A stretch of 35,270 bases of DNA from an uncultured Bacteroidota bacterium. GTDB taxonomy: Bacteria; Bacteroidota; Bacteroidia; Flavobacteriales; Flavobacteriaceae. Where the stretch lies: contig CAISYO010000043.1 of the NCBI GenBank assembly GCA_903889745.1, forward strand, positions 1 to 35,270. Reading direction: 5' to 3'. Below are positions 25,289-32,581 of the stretch, in pieces. The notes beneath the pieces were generated by a model that did no database searches, was not told the origin of the DNA, and worked only from the letters and a program-made list of their open reading frames with translations. A program made the translations under genes and the position numbers. How positions within the stretch are numbered: position 1 is the first letter of the stretch; every line of letters begins with the position of its first letter.

Positions 25289-25317
25289 TGCTAACATAAG
25301 TTATAAAAATGTTAGCA
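25289..25317. promoter_or_regulatory. Candidate operator between the MBL-fold gene and the suf operon
   Basis: TGCTAACAT and ATGTTAGCA form a perfect 9-bp inverted repeat with an 11-bp spacer, ending 4 bp before the suf -33 element. No gene ends here, so a terminator role is unlikely. A dimeric regulator site is plausible. Confidence 0.45.
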
Positions 25318-25321
25318 AATC

Positions 25322-25351
25322 TTGTAAAAAGTAATTAATGGATTATCTTTG
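25322..25351 (+). promoter_or_regulatory. Promoter of the suf operon (TTG, 19 bp, TATCTTTG)
   Basis: TTG at 25322-25324 and TATCTTTG at 25344-25351 are 19 bp apart, the Bacteroidota -33/-7 arrangement. Transcription would begin near 25354, giving a long leader of about 119 bases before the sufA-like ATG. Confidence 0.65.
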
Positions 25352-25472
25352 TCGTTAATTTAGACAAAATCAAAATAAGCTATGAAATGAGCATGAGAAA
25401 CAATTGAATTTAAAAACAAATTTTTCAATGCGAATTACATAACACTAATAAAACATAAATACTAACGACGTT

Positions 25473-25802
25473 ATGATTAAAGTTTCTGACACAGCAAGTA
25501 AAAAAATCGTTGCGATGATGCAAGATGATGGTTTTGACGCGGACAAAGATTACGTGAGAGTAGGCGTAAAAAGTGGCGGTTGCTCGGGGTTGTCTTATGA
25601 ATTAAAGTTTGACAAAGAACTAACCGAGAACGATAAAGTTTTTGAAGATAACAACATAAAAATTGCCGTTGAAAAAAAGAGTTTCCTTTATTTAGCAGGA
25701 ACCATTTTAGAATTTTCGGGCGGTTTAAACGGAAAAGGATTTGTTTTTAACAATCCTAATGCACAAAGGACATGTGGGTGTGGAGAGAGTTTCTCGCTGT
25801 AA
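25473..25802 (+). CDS. sufA: HesB/IscA-type iron-sulfur carrier (SufA-like)
   Basis: A-type carrier that accepts Fe-S clusters from the SufBCD scaffold and passes them to apoproteins. The 109-residue protein has the three conserved cysteines at 37 (in GGCSGLSYEL), 101 and 103 (TCGCGESFSL). It also has the R-V-G-V-K-S-G-G and S-G-G-L-N-G-K-G-F segments of the family. It is the first gene after the suf promoter and 129 bp before sufB, which favours SufA over ErpA or IscA by context; sequence alone does not separate these. The sufA-sufB gap holds the GC-rich palindromes described at 25803-25930. Confidence 0.9.
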   Translation: MIKVSDTASKKIVAMMQDDGFDADKDYVRVGVKSGGCSGLSYELKFDKELTENDKVFEDNNIKIAVEKKSFLYLAGTILEFSGGLNGKGFVFNNPNAQRTCGCGESFSL

Positions 25803-25930
25803 GCCTCCCCAACCCCTCCAAAGGAGGGGCTCCAATAGTTTTGTTAATACAAAGTAATATAAAAATATAAAATAATTGAAATCCTATTTACCCCTAATAG
25901 GAGTTCCCCCTTCGGGGGCTAGGGGGCTAA
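25803..25930. repeat. GC-rich REP-like palindrome pair in front of sufB
   Basis: Two GC-rich hairpins flank an AT-rich core in an AT-rich genome. The first has 7-bp arms CCCCTCC/GGAGGGG around AAA (25813-25829). The second has arms of C5/G5 around a UUCG-type loop (25906-25918), nested inside CCCCTA (25891-25896) pairing with TAGGGG (25920-25925). A further stem TCCTATT/AATAGGA lies at 25882-25902. The second hairpin ends only a few bases before the sufB ATG. No T-run follows either hairpin, so these are not ordinary terminators. The composition looks like a mobile or REP-type repeat. Confidence 0.75.
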
Positions 25931-25931
25931 T

Positions 25932-27380
25932 ATGAGTAAATATACTGAGGACGACTTAAAAGTTGAATTAGAAAATAAAGAATACGAATACGGATTCTAT
26001 ACCGAATTGGACTCGGAAACGTTTCCTATTGGGTTAAATGAAGACATTGTTCGGGCGATATCTAAGAAAAAAGACGAGCCCGAATGGATGACCGAATGGC
26101 GTCTAGAAGCGTTCAGAGCTTGGTTAGAAATGATTGAACCCGAATGGGCAAACGTACATTATGAAAAACCAGATTTTCAAGCGATTTCGTATTATTCGGC
26201 ACCTAAAAAAGCCGATCCGAATAAAAAATTAGAAGACGTTGACCCGGAACTCTTAGCGATGTACAAAAAGCTAGGAATTTCGGTTGACGAACAAAAGAAA
26301 ATGAATAATGTGGCGATTGATATCGTGGTAGATTCAGTTTCTGTGGCAACGACTTTTAAGAAAACATTAAACGAAAAAGGCATTATTTTTTGTTCAATTT
26401 CGGAGGCCATTAAAGAACATCCCGAATTAGTGCGAAAATATTTAGGCACCATTGTTCCGCAGAAAGATAATTTTTATGCGGCTTTAAACTCGGCTGTTTT
26501 TTCTGACGGAAGTTTCTGTTATATTCCAAAAGGCGTTCGTTGTCCAATGGAATTATCAACGTATTTCCGAATCAATCAAGGCGGAACGGGTCAGTTTGAA
26601 AGAACGTTACTAATTGCCGATGAAGGCAGTTATGTTTCGTATTTAGAAGGTTGTACGGCACCAAGTAGAGATGAAAATCAATTGCATGCCGCTGTTGTAG
26701 AATTAATTGCGATGGACAATGCCGAAATCAAATATTCAACCGTTCAAAACTGGTATCCTGGAAACAAAGAAGGCAAAGGAGGAGTTTATAACTTCGTTAC
26801 CAAAAGAGGTTTCTGTGAGAAAAACGCTAAAATTTCTTGGACACAAGTAGAAACAGGTTCGGCTGTAACGTGGAAATATCCATCGGTTGTGTTGAAAGGC
26901 GATAATTCAATTGGCGAATTTTACTCCATTGCAGTAACCAACAATTATCAACAAGCCGATACCGGAACGAAGATGATTCATTTGGGTAAAAATACCAAAT
27001 CGACGATTATCTCTAAAGGTATTTCAGCAGGTAAATCACAAAATAGTTATAGAGGATTAGTCCAAATAGCAGCAAGGGCCGAAAATGCGCGTAACTTCTC
27101 ACAATGTGATTCGCTTTTAATGGGAAATAATTGTGGCGCACATACGTTTCCGTATATCGAAAGCAAAAATGCTTCGGCAAAAATTGAACACGAAGCTACG
27201 ACTTCAAAAATTGGAGAAGATCAAGTGTTTTATTGTAACCAACGCGGTATTCCAACCGAAAAAGCAATTGCCTTAATCGTAAACGGATTCAGCAAAGAAG
27301 TATTGAATAAATTACCCATGGAATTTGCCGTAGAAGCACAAAAATTATTGGAAATTTCGTTAGAAGGTTCAGTAGGATAA
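25932..27380 (+). CDS. sufB: Fe-S cluster assembly scaffold SufB
   Basis: Core subunit of the cytoplasmic SufBC2D complex on which Fe-S clusters are built under iron or oxidative stress. The 482-residue protein matches the SufB family over its length: the N-terminal [16 protein letters not shown] block, [38 protein letters not shown], and a C-terminal [21 protein letters not shown]. The right-handed beta-helix is inferred from the family. The ATG follows the GC-rich hairpin element directly, which could reduce its translation relative to sufA. sufC begins 36 bp downstream. Confidence 0.98.
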   Translation: MSKYTEDDLKVELENKEYEYGFYTELDSETFPIGLNEDIVRAISKKKDEPEWMTEWRLEAFRAWLEMIEPEWANVHYEKPDFQAISYYSAPKKADPNKKLEDVDPELLAMYKKLGISVDEQKKMNNVAIDIVVDSVSVATTFKKTLNEKGIIFCSISEAIKEHPELVRKYLGTIVPQKDNFYAALNSAVFSDGSFCYIPKGVRCPMELSTYFRINQGGTGQFERTLLIADEGSYVSYLEGCTAPSRDENQLHAAVVELIAMDNAEIKYSTVQNWYPGNKEGKGGVYNFVTKRGFCEKNAKISWTQVETGSAVTWKYPSVVLKGDNSIGEFYSIAVTNNYQQADTGTKMIHLGKNTKSTIISKGISAGKSQNSYRGLVQIAARAENARNFSQCDSLLMGNNCGAHTFPYIESKNASAKIEHEATTSKIGEDQVFYCNQRGIPTEKAIALIVNGFSKEVLNKLPMEFAVEAQKLLEISLEGSVG

Positions 27381-27416
27381 TCAATCAAAAATTAGAATAA
27401 ATAACACATTTACAAG

Positions 27417-28169
27417 ATGTTACAGATAAAAAACTTACACGCTTCGGTAGAAGACAAAGAAATATTAAAAGGAATCAACCTTGAAATTAAAGCAGGAGAA
27501 GTACATGCGATTATGGGACCAAATGGTGCCGGAAAATCGACATTATCTTCTATTATAGCTGGAAATGAAAATTACGAAGTTTCTGAAGGAGAAATCTTTT
27601 TAGACGGAGAAGAAATTTCAGAATTAGCGCCAGAAGAAAGAGCTCACAAAGGCGTTTTCTTATCGTTTCAATATCCTGTAGAAATTCCAGGGGTTTCGGT
27701 GACGAATTTCATCAAAACGGCAATCAACGAAAAACGTAAGGCAAACAAGCAAGACGAAATGCCGGCGAATGAAATGCTGAAATTAATTCGTGAAAAAGCA
27801 GAATTATTAGAAATGGACCGAAAATTCTTATCGCGTTCTTTAAACGAAGGGTTTTCAGGTGGTGAAAAGAAACGTAATGAAATTTTCCAAATGGCAATGT
27901 TGGAACCAAAAATCGCTATTTTGGACGAAACCGATTCAGGTTTAGATATCGATGCGTTGCGAATTGTGGCTAACGGAGTGAATAAATTGAAAAACGAAAA
28001 CAACGCGGTGTTAGTCATTACGCACTACCAACGTTTGTTAGATTATATCGTTCCTGATTTAGTTCACGTATTAATGGACGGAAAAATCGTGAAAACAGGC
28101 GGAGCAGATTTAGCATTAGAGTTGGAAGAAAAAGGTTACGATTGGATTAAACAAGAACAAGAAGCATAA
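27417..28169 (+). CDS. sufC: Fe-S cluster assembly ATPase SufC
   Basis: ABC-type ATPase of the SufBC2D complex, without membrane segments. The 250-residue protein has Walker [10 protein letters not shown] at 34-42 and the SufC-specific signature [11 protein letters not shown]. Walker [13 protein letters not shown] follows, then the switch histidine in [12 protein letters not shown] hydrolysis drives conformational change in SufB-SufD. sufD follows the stop codon after a single base, so translation is almost certainly coupled. Confidence 0.98.
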   Translation: MLQIKNLHASVEDKEILKGINLEIKAGEVHAIMGPNGAGKSTLSSIIAGNENYEVSEGEIFLDGEEISELAPEERAHKGVFLSFQYPVEIPGVSVTNFIKTAINEKRKANKQDEMPANEMLKLIREKAELLEMDRKFLSRSLNEGFSGGEKKRNEIFQMAMLEPKIAILDETDSGLDIDALRIVANGVNKLKNENNAVLVITHYQRLLDYIVPDLVHVLMDGKIVKTGGADLALELEEKGYDWIKQEQEA

Positions 28170-28170
28170 T

Positions 28171-29487
28171 ATGGAGTTGAAAGATAAATTATTAGCTTCC
28201 TTTATGGCCTTTGAAGAAAAAATCAAGGACAATGAAGATTTACATGAAGTTCGAAATCAAGCCATAAAAAATTTCGAAAACAAAGGTTTCCCTACAAAAA
28301 AAGAGGAAGCTTGGAAATACACGTCGTTAAATGCGATTTTGAAAAATGATTTTTCGGTTTTCCCAAAGAAAGATAATGCTATCGAATTTAAAGATGTAAA
28401 AAAGTATTTCTTACACGAAATTGACACCTATAAAGTGGTTTTCATTGACGGAATTTTCAGTTCGTTTTTGTCGTCTACTACACACGATGGTTTAGATGTT
28501 TGTTTGATGTCTTCGGCATTGACCAAACCAAAATATAAAATGGCAATTGATAGTTATTTCAATCAAATTGCTAATAAAGAAGATAGTTTAACGTCTTTAA
28601 ACACGGCTTTTTCATTGGAAGGCGCTTATATCAACATTCCGAAAAGTAAAGTAGTAGAAAAACCGATTGAAATTATTTATTTTTCTACAGGAACCGAAGC
28701 GGCTTTAATGGTGCAACCTCGAAATTTGGTCATTGTAGGAGAAAACGCGCACGTGCAAATCGTAGAGCGTCACCAAAGTTTGAATTCAAATCCGGTTTTA
28801 ACGAATTCGGTTACCGAAATTTTTGCTCAAAAACGCGCGATTGTGGATTATTACAAAGTACAAAACGATGTGCAAACTGCGAATTTAATTGACAACACTT
28901 ATATTGCTCAAAAGCAAGAAAGTAGAGTAGCGGTGCATACGTTTTCATTTGGTGGAAACATTACCAGAAACAACTTGAATTTTTATCACCAAGGGGAACG
29001 AATCGATTCTACTTTGAAAGGAATTACTATTATTGGAGACAAACAACACGTAGATCATTATACGTTAGTGCAACATGCCACACCAAATTGCGAAAGCCAC
29101 CAAAACTATAAAACAATTTTGCATGATAGTTCAACGGGTGTTTTCAACGGAAAAATTTTCGTAGAAAAAGAAGCACAAAAAACCGATGCGTTTCAACAAA
29201 ATAATAACATTTTAATTGGCGATAAAGCAACGATTAACGCCAAACCACAATTGGAAATTTTTGCCGATGATGTAAAATGCTCGCACGGTTGTACGATTGG
29301 ACAGTTAGATGAAAGTGCCATGTTCTATATGCAACAACGTGGTATTCCTAAAAAAGAAGCCAAAGCTTTGTTGATGTATGCATTTACTAGCGAAGTTACC
29401 AACAGTGTAAAAATACCAGAATTAAAAGCAAAAATTGCTCGCATTATCGCCGATAAATTAGGCGTAAATATGGGGTTTGATTTGTAA
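28171..29487 (+). CDS. sufD: Fe-S cluster assembly protein SufD
   Basis: Partner of SufB in the SufBC2D scaffold, related to SufB through the shared beta-helix core and needed for iron entry. The 438-residue protein has KKEEAWKYTSL near the start and I-P-K-S-K-V-V-E-K-P-I. It also has L-V-I-V-G-E-N-A-H-V-Q-I-V-E, and near the end C-S-H-G-C-T-I-G-Q-L-D, with the histidine and cysteine implicated in cluster formation in the family. M-Q-Q-R-G-I-P-K-K-E-A follows. Length and order are typical. sufS starts 18 bp later. Confidence 0.97.
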   Translation: MELKDKLLASFMAFEEKIKDNEDLHEVRNQAIKNFENKGFPTKKEEAWKYTSLNAILKNDFSVFPKKDNAIEFKDVKKYFLHEIDTYKVVFIDGIFSSFLSSTTHDGLDVCLMSSALTKPKYKMAIDSYFNQIANKEDSLTSLNTAFSLEGAYINIPKSKVVEKPIEIIYFSTGTEAALMVQPRNLVIVGENAHVQIVERHQSLNSNPVLTNSVTEIFAQKRAIVDYYKVQNDVQTANLIDNTYIAQKQESRVAVHTFSFGGNITRNNLNFYHQGERIDSTLKGITIIGDKQHVDHYTLVQHATPNCESHQNYKTILHDSSTGVFNGKIFVEKEAQKTDAFQQNNNILIGDKATINAKPQLEIFADDVKCSHGCTIGQLDESAMFYMQQRGIPKKEAKALLMYAFTSEVTNSVKIPELKAKIARIIADKLGVNMGFDL

Positions 29488-29504
29488 AAATAAATCTTAG
29501 AAAG

Positions 29505-30719
29505 ATGTTAGATATCCAAAAAATAAGAGCCGATTTTCCGATACTTTCACAAAAAGTAAATGGGAAGCCATTGGTTTATTTTGATAACGGTGCTACTTCG
29601 CAAAAACCGCAAGTGGTCATCGATGCTATTTCTAACTATTACAGCGAAATAAACGCAAATATTCACCGCGGTGTACATACATTGAGTCAATTGGCTACCG
29701 ATGCCTATGAAGCGTCGCGAAATACGATTCAAAATCACTTAAACGCCAAACACAACTACGAAATCATTTTTACTTCGGGAACGACTTTCGGAATTAACTT
29801 GGTGGCGAATGGTTTTGCAAGTCTTTTAAAATCAGGTGATGAGGTGATGGTTTCTGCCTTAGAACATCATAGCAATATTGTGCCTTGGCAATTTTTATGT
29901 GAACGAACAGGCGCAAAGTTGGTGGTTATCCCAATGAATGAAAAAGGAGAATTAATCCTTTCGGAATATGACAACTTACTTTCCGAAAAAACAAAAATTG
30001 TAGCAGTTAACCATATTTCTAATGCGTTAGGAACGGTTAATCCAATAGAATATATCACTACAAAAGCACATGGAGTAGGAGCAGCGGTTTTAATTGACGG
30101 TGCGCAAGCCACCCCGCATTTACGACCCGATGTGCAAGCGTTGGATTGTGATTTTTATGTGTTTTCGGGACATAAAGTTTGCGGACCAACGGGTGTTGGT
30201 ATTTTATACGGAAAAGAAGAATGGTTGCGAAAATTGCCACCCTATCAAGGTGGAGGCGAAATGATTGCTGAGGTTTCGTTCGAAAAAACGACGTATGCCG
30301 ATTTACCTCATAAATTTGAAGCAGGAACGCCAAACATCGAAGGTGGAATTGTTTTAGGAACCGCTATAGATTATATGAATGCCATTGGTTTTGATAACAT
30401 TGCAGCTTACGAACACGAATTATTACTATACGGAACCAAAAGATTACAAGAAATCGAAGGGTTAAAAATCTTTGGAACGAGCGAAAACAAAGCTTCGGTC
30501 ATTTCATTTAATATTGAAGGGATTCATCCATATGACATTGGCACAATTATAGATAAGTTAGGAATAGCAGTGAGAACTGGTCATCATTGTGCGCAACCTA
30601 TTATGAATTTTTTCAATATTCCGGGGACTATAAGAGCAAGTTTTGCTTTTTACAACACTAAGGAAGAAATTGATATCTTTGTAGAAGCGGTTAAAAAAGC
30701 ACAAATGATGTTGTCTTAA
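29505..30719 (+). CDS. sufS: Cysteine desulfurase SufS
   Basis: PLP-dependent type II (SufS) cysteine desulfurase that takes sulfur from cysteine as an enzyme persulfide, releasing alanine, and hands it to SufE. The 404-residue protein has the cofactor lysine in SGHKVCGPTGVG (Lys224) and the catalytic cysteine in RTGHHCAQP (Cys362). LEHHSNIVPWQ and DGAQATPHL line the cofactor site. The N-terminus I-R-A-D-F-P-I-L is typical. It is separated from sufE by a small lipoprotein gene, so the sulfur-transfer pair is not adjacent. Confidence 0.98.
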   Translation: MLDIQKIRADFPILSQKVNGKPLVYFDNGATSQKPQVVIDAISNYYSEINANIHRGVHTLSQLATDAYEASRNTIQNHLNAKHNYEIIFTSGTTFGINLVANGFASLLKSGDEVMVSALEHHSNIVPWQFLCERTGAKLVVIPMNEKGELILSEYDNLLSEKTKIVAVNHISNALGTVNPIEYITTKAHGVGAAVLIDGAQATPHLRPDVQALDCDFYVFSGHKVCGPTGVGILYGKEEWLRKLPPYQGGGEMIAEVSFEKTTYADLPHKFEAGTPNIEGGIVLGTAIDYMNAIGFDNIAAYEHELLLYGTKRLQEIEGLKIFGTSENKASVISFNIEGIHPYDIGTIIDKLGIAVRTGHHCAQPIMNFFNIPGTIRASFAFYNTKEEIDIFVEAVKKAQMMLS

Positions 30720-30730
30720 AAAGAAAATAT

Positions 30731-31171
30731 ATGAGAGTTTTATTAGGCATGATACTTCTGTTTTTTGTGGGTTGTAAACCGACTAAAAGCGACGTGAATA
30801 ATCACCAAAACAAAGACATTCCGGTTATAAAATATGAGGCTAATGCTCGAAACTTGTTTTTAAATATCAAAATTGAAAATCAAGTGTTGTTTGTTTCTCG
30901 TTCACGAGACGCAAAAGATTATCAAGAGAAAATAACTATTTCCGATGCTGATTGGAAAGAAATTGTGATGATAACAAAAGCAGTAGATTTGGCGAAAGTG
31001 AAAGACTTAAAATGGCCCACAGAAAAACGATTTTATGATGGTGCGGCACACGCTAATGTTACGTTTGTTTCTAATGAAGTAGCATATGCAGCAAATGGAT
31101 TTGATCACGGATTTCCACCTGTTGAAATAGAAAAATTGGTAAACAAAATTTTGAAATTGACCGAAAAATAA
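30731..31171 (+). CDS. Small lipoprotein of unknown function inside the suf operon
   Basis: The 146-residue protein has a lipoprotein signal (MILLFFVGC, lipidated Cys15) and a mature domain of about 125 residues that I do not recognise. It looks like a small mixed alpha/beta domain. Notable stretches are L-F-L-N-I-K-I, D-A-D-W-K-E-I and A-A-H-A-N-V-T-F-V-S, with a hydrophobic C-terminal V-E-I-E-K-L-V-N-K-I-L helix. Cys15 is its only cysteine, so binding of a cluster through cysteines is unlikely. It starts 11 bp after sufS and ends 1 bp before the sufE ATG. It is therefore co-transcribed with cytoplasmic sulfur-transfer genes although it is predicted to be outside the cytoplasm. Confidence 0.85.
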   Translation: MRVLLGMILLFFVGCKPTKSDVNNHQNKDIPVIKYEANARNLFLNIKIENQVLFVSRSRDAKDYQEKITISDADWKEIVMITKAVDLAKVKDLKWPTEKRFYDGAAHANVTFVSNEVAYAANGFDHGFPPVEIEKLVNKILKLTEK

Positions 31172-31172
31172 C

Positions 31173-31592
31173 ATGACAATACAAGACATACAACACGAAA
31201 TTGTTGACGAGTTTTCTATGTTTGACGACTGGATGCAGCGCTATGAATACATCATTGAGTTGGGAAAAACACTTCCTTTAATTGATGAACAGTACAAAGT
31301 TGACGAAAATATCATCAAAGGTTGTCAATCAAAAGTATGGGTGCATGGCGAAGAACAAGATGGAAAAATTGTCTTCACAGCTGATAGCGATGCGATTTTA
31401 ACCAAAGGGATTATTGCCATCTTAATTCGGGCGTTTTCAAATCAAACACCAGCGGCTATTTTAGAAGCAAATACTGATTTTATTGATGAAATTGGTTTAA
31501 AAGAACATTTATCGCCCACAAGAGCAAACGGATTGGTTTCAATGATTAAACAAATAAAAATGTATGCTTTAGCCTTTCAAGCGAAGCAATAA
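31173..31592 (+). CDS. sufE: Sulfur acceptor protein SufE
   Basis: Cytoplasmic sulfurtransferase that takes persulfide sulfur from SufS and passes it to SufB. The 139-residue protein has the acceptor cysteine in IIKGCQSKVWV (Cys51, the same position as in E. coli). It also has the family segments Y-I-I-E-L-G-K-T-L-P and G-L-V-S-M-I-K. The ATG follows the lipoprotein gene after one base. Downstream is a 78-bp spacer made of an inverted short-word repeat element. Confidence 0.96.
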   Translation: MTIQDIQHEIVDEFSMFDDWMQRYEYIIELGKTLPLIDEQYKVDENIIKGCQSKVWVHGEEQDGKIVFTADSDAILTKGIIAILIRAFSNQTPAAILEANTDFIDEIGLKEHLSPTRANGLVSMIKQIKMYALAFQAKQ

Positions 31593-31594
31593 TG

Positions 31595-31663
31595 AGTCTC
31601 AGTTTTCAGTCGCAGTTCGCAGTTTTATAATTGCTCTGAGACTGAAAACTGAGACCGAAAACT
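31595..31663. repeat. Inverted short-word repeat element between sufE and the SufT-type gene
   Basis: A 16-bp perfect inverted repeat (31596-31611 with 31640-31655, 28-bp spacer). Each side is an array of 6-7 bp words. The left side has AGTCTC, AGTTTTC, AGTCGC, AGTTCGC and AGTTTTA; the right side has GAGACT, GAAAACT, GAGACC and GAAAACT. It fills nearly the whole gap. Confidence 0.88.
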
Positions 31664-31670
31664 TAAAATT

Positions 31671-31994
31671 ATGGAAGAATTTAACGATACAATCAATTTA
31701 GGCGAAGACGTAGTCAAAGTATTAAAAGGAATTTACGACCCAGAAATTCCGGTAGATATTTATGAATTAGGTTTAATCTACGATGTGATGATTAACGAAG
31801 ACAATGATGTAAAAATTGTCATGACTTTAACATCACCAAATTGCCCTGTGGCTGAAACTTTGCCGCAAGAAGTGGAAGAAAAAGTAAAATCTATTGACGC
31901 TGTAAAATCGTGCGAAGTAGAAATTACATTTGATCCGCCATGGAGCAAAGATTTGATGAGCGAAGAAGCGAAGTTAGAATTGGGAATGTTGTAA
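31671..31994 (+). CDS. SUF-associated MIP18/DUF59-family protein (SufT-type)
   Basis: The 107-residue protein is a single DUF59 domain: Y-D-P-E-I-P-V-D-I-Y-E-L-G-L-I-Y, then MTLTSPNCPVAETLP with the conserved Cys58, and E-I-T-F-D-P-P-W. Relatives (SufT, PaaD, eukaryotic CIA2/MIP18) help mature Fe-S proteins, probably at the transfer step. In E. coli this gene is not in the suf operon, but the linkage is widespread elsewhere. It lies between two inverted word-repeat spacers, so its mRNA region is framed by hairpins. Confidence 0.93.
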   Translation: MEEFNDTINLGEDVVKVLKGIYDPEIPVDIYELGLIYDVMINEDNDVKIVMTLTSPNCPVAETLPQEVEEKVKSIDAVKSCEVEITFDPPWSKDLMSEEAKLELGML

Positions 31995-31995
31995 T

Positions 31996-32058
31996 GTTTG
32001 TTGTTAATGGTTTATTGTTCGTTAGCTAACAATAAACTATTAACTATTAACGATAAAC
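31996..32058. repeat. Inverted heptad-repeat element (nine consecutive 7-mers)
   Basis: The 63 bp divide exactly into heptads. GTTTGTT, GTTAATG, GTTTATT and GTTCGTT are followed by AGCTAAC, AATAAAC, TATTAAC, TATTAAC and GATAAAC. The left words begin with GTT and the right words end with AAC. The arms 32003-32019 and 32028-32044 are inverted repeats of 17 bp with one mismatch. The element ends 4 bases before the DUF2480 ATG. Confidence 0.9.
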
Positions 32059-32062
32059 AAAA

Positions 32063-32566
32063 ATGGACGAAATAGTAAACAAAGTAGCGCAAAGTTCTTT
32101 GATGGTATTCGATTTAGAAGATTACTATCCAGATAACCATGTGGTAGAGGTTGATATTTCACAATGGTTAGTGGAGGGGTTTTTACTGAAAGAAGCTGAT
32201 TTTAGAGCCCAATTAAAAGACACCGATTGGTCTAAGTACGAGGACAAATATGTAGCATTATATTGCGCTACAGATGCCATTTTACCCGCTTGGGCATTTG
32301 CTTTAGTTGCTGTTCATTTGGCGCCGTATGCCTTACACGTTATTCACGGCACAAAAGAGTTGGCCGTTATTGCATGGTATCAAGACATTTTAAACAAACT
32401 CGACTATACCGATTATTTTGACAAACCGGTAATTTTAAAAGGCTGTTCTAAAAAAGCCGTACCCAACCAAGTATATACCGTAGCCATACAAAAACTACAA
32501 AAAGTAGCCAAAAGCGTCATGTTTGGCGAGGCATGTTCGGCTGTGCCTTTGTATAAGCGAAAATAA
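32063..32566 (+). CDS. DUF2480-family protein
   Basis: The 167-residue soluble protein matches DUF2480, a Bacteroidota family usually found at the end of suf operons. It has V-F-D-L-E-D-Y-Y, W-S-K-Y-E-D-K-Y-V-A-L-Y-C-A-T-D-A-I-L-P-A-W-A, and a C-terminal K-G-C-S-K-K-A-V-P. Cysteines at about 89, 149 and 159 (C-A-T-D, G-C-S, E-A-C-S) could bind metal or a cluster, but this is speculation. It is the last suf-linked gene. The convergent hflX gene begins 15 bp away with no good terminator between them. Confidence 0.88.
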   Translation: MDEIVNKVAQSSLMVFDLEDYYPDNHVVEVDISQWLVEGFLLKEADFRAQLKDTDWSKYEDKYVALYCATDAILPAWAFALVAVHLAPYALHVIHGTKELAVIAWYQDILNKLDYTDYFDKPVILKGCSKKAVPNQVYTVAIQKLQKVAKSVMFGEACSAVPLYKRK

Positions 32567-32581
32567 ACTATTTGCTATTTT

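Noticed and set aside
25398-25407. Tiny frames in the suf leader (for example M-S-M-R-N-N)
   Set aside because: Too short, with no regulatory amino-acid run or paired hairpins to support a leader peptide.
28750-28757. GCACGTGC palindrome in sufD
   Set aside because: It shares only the CACGTG core with parS; the flanks differ and it is in coding sequence.
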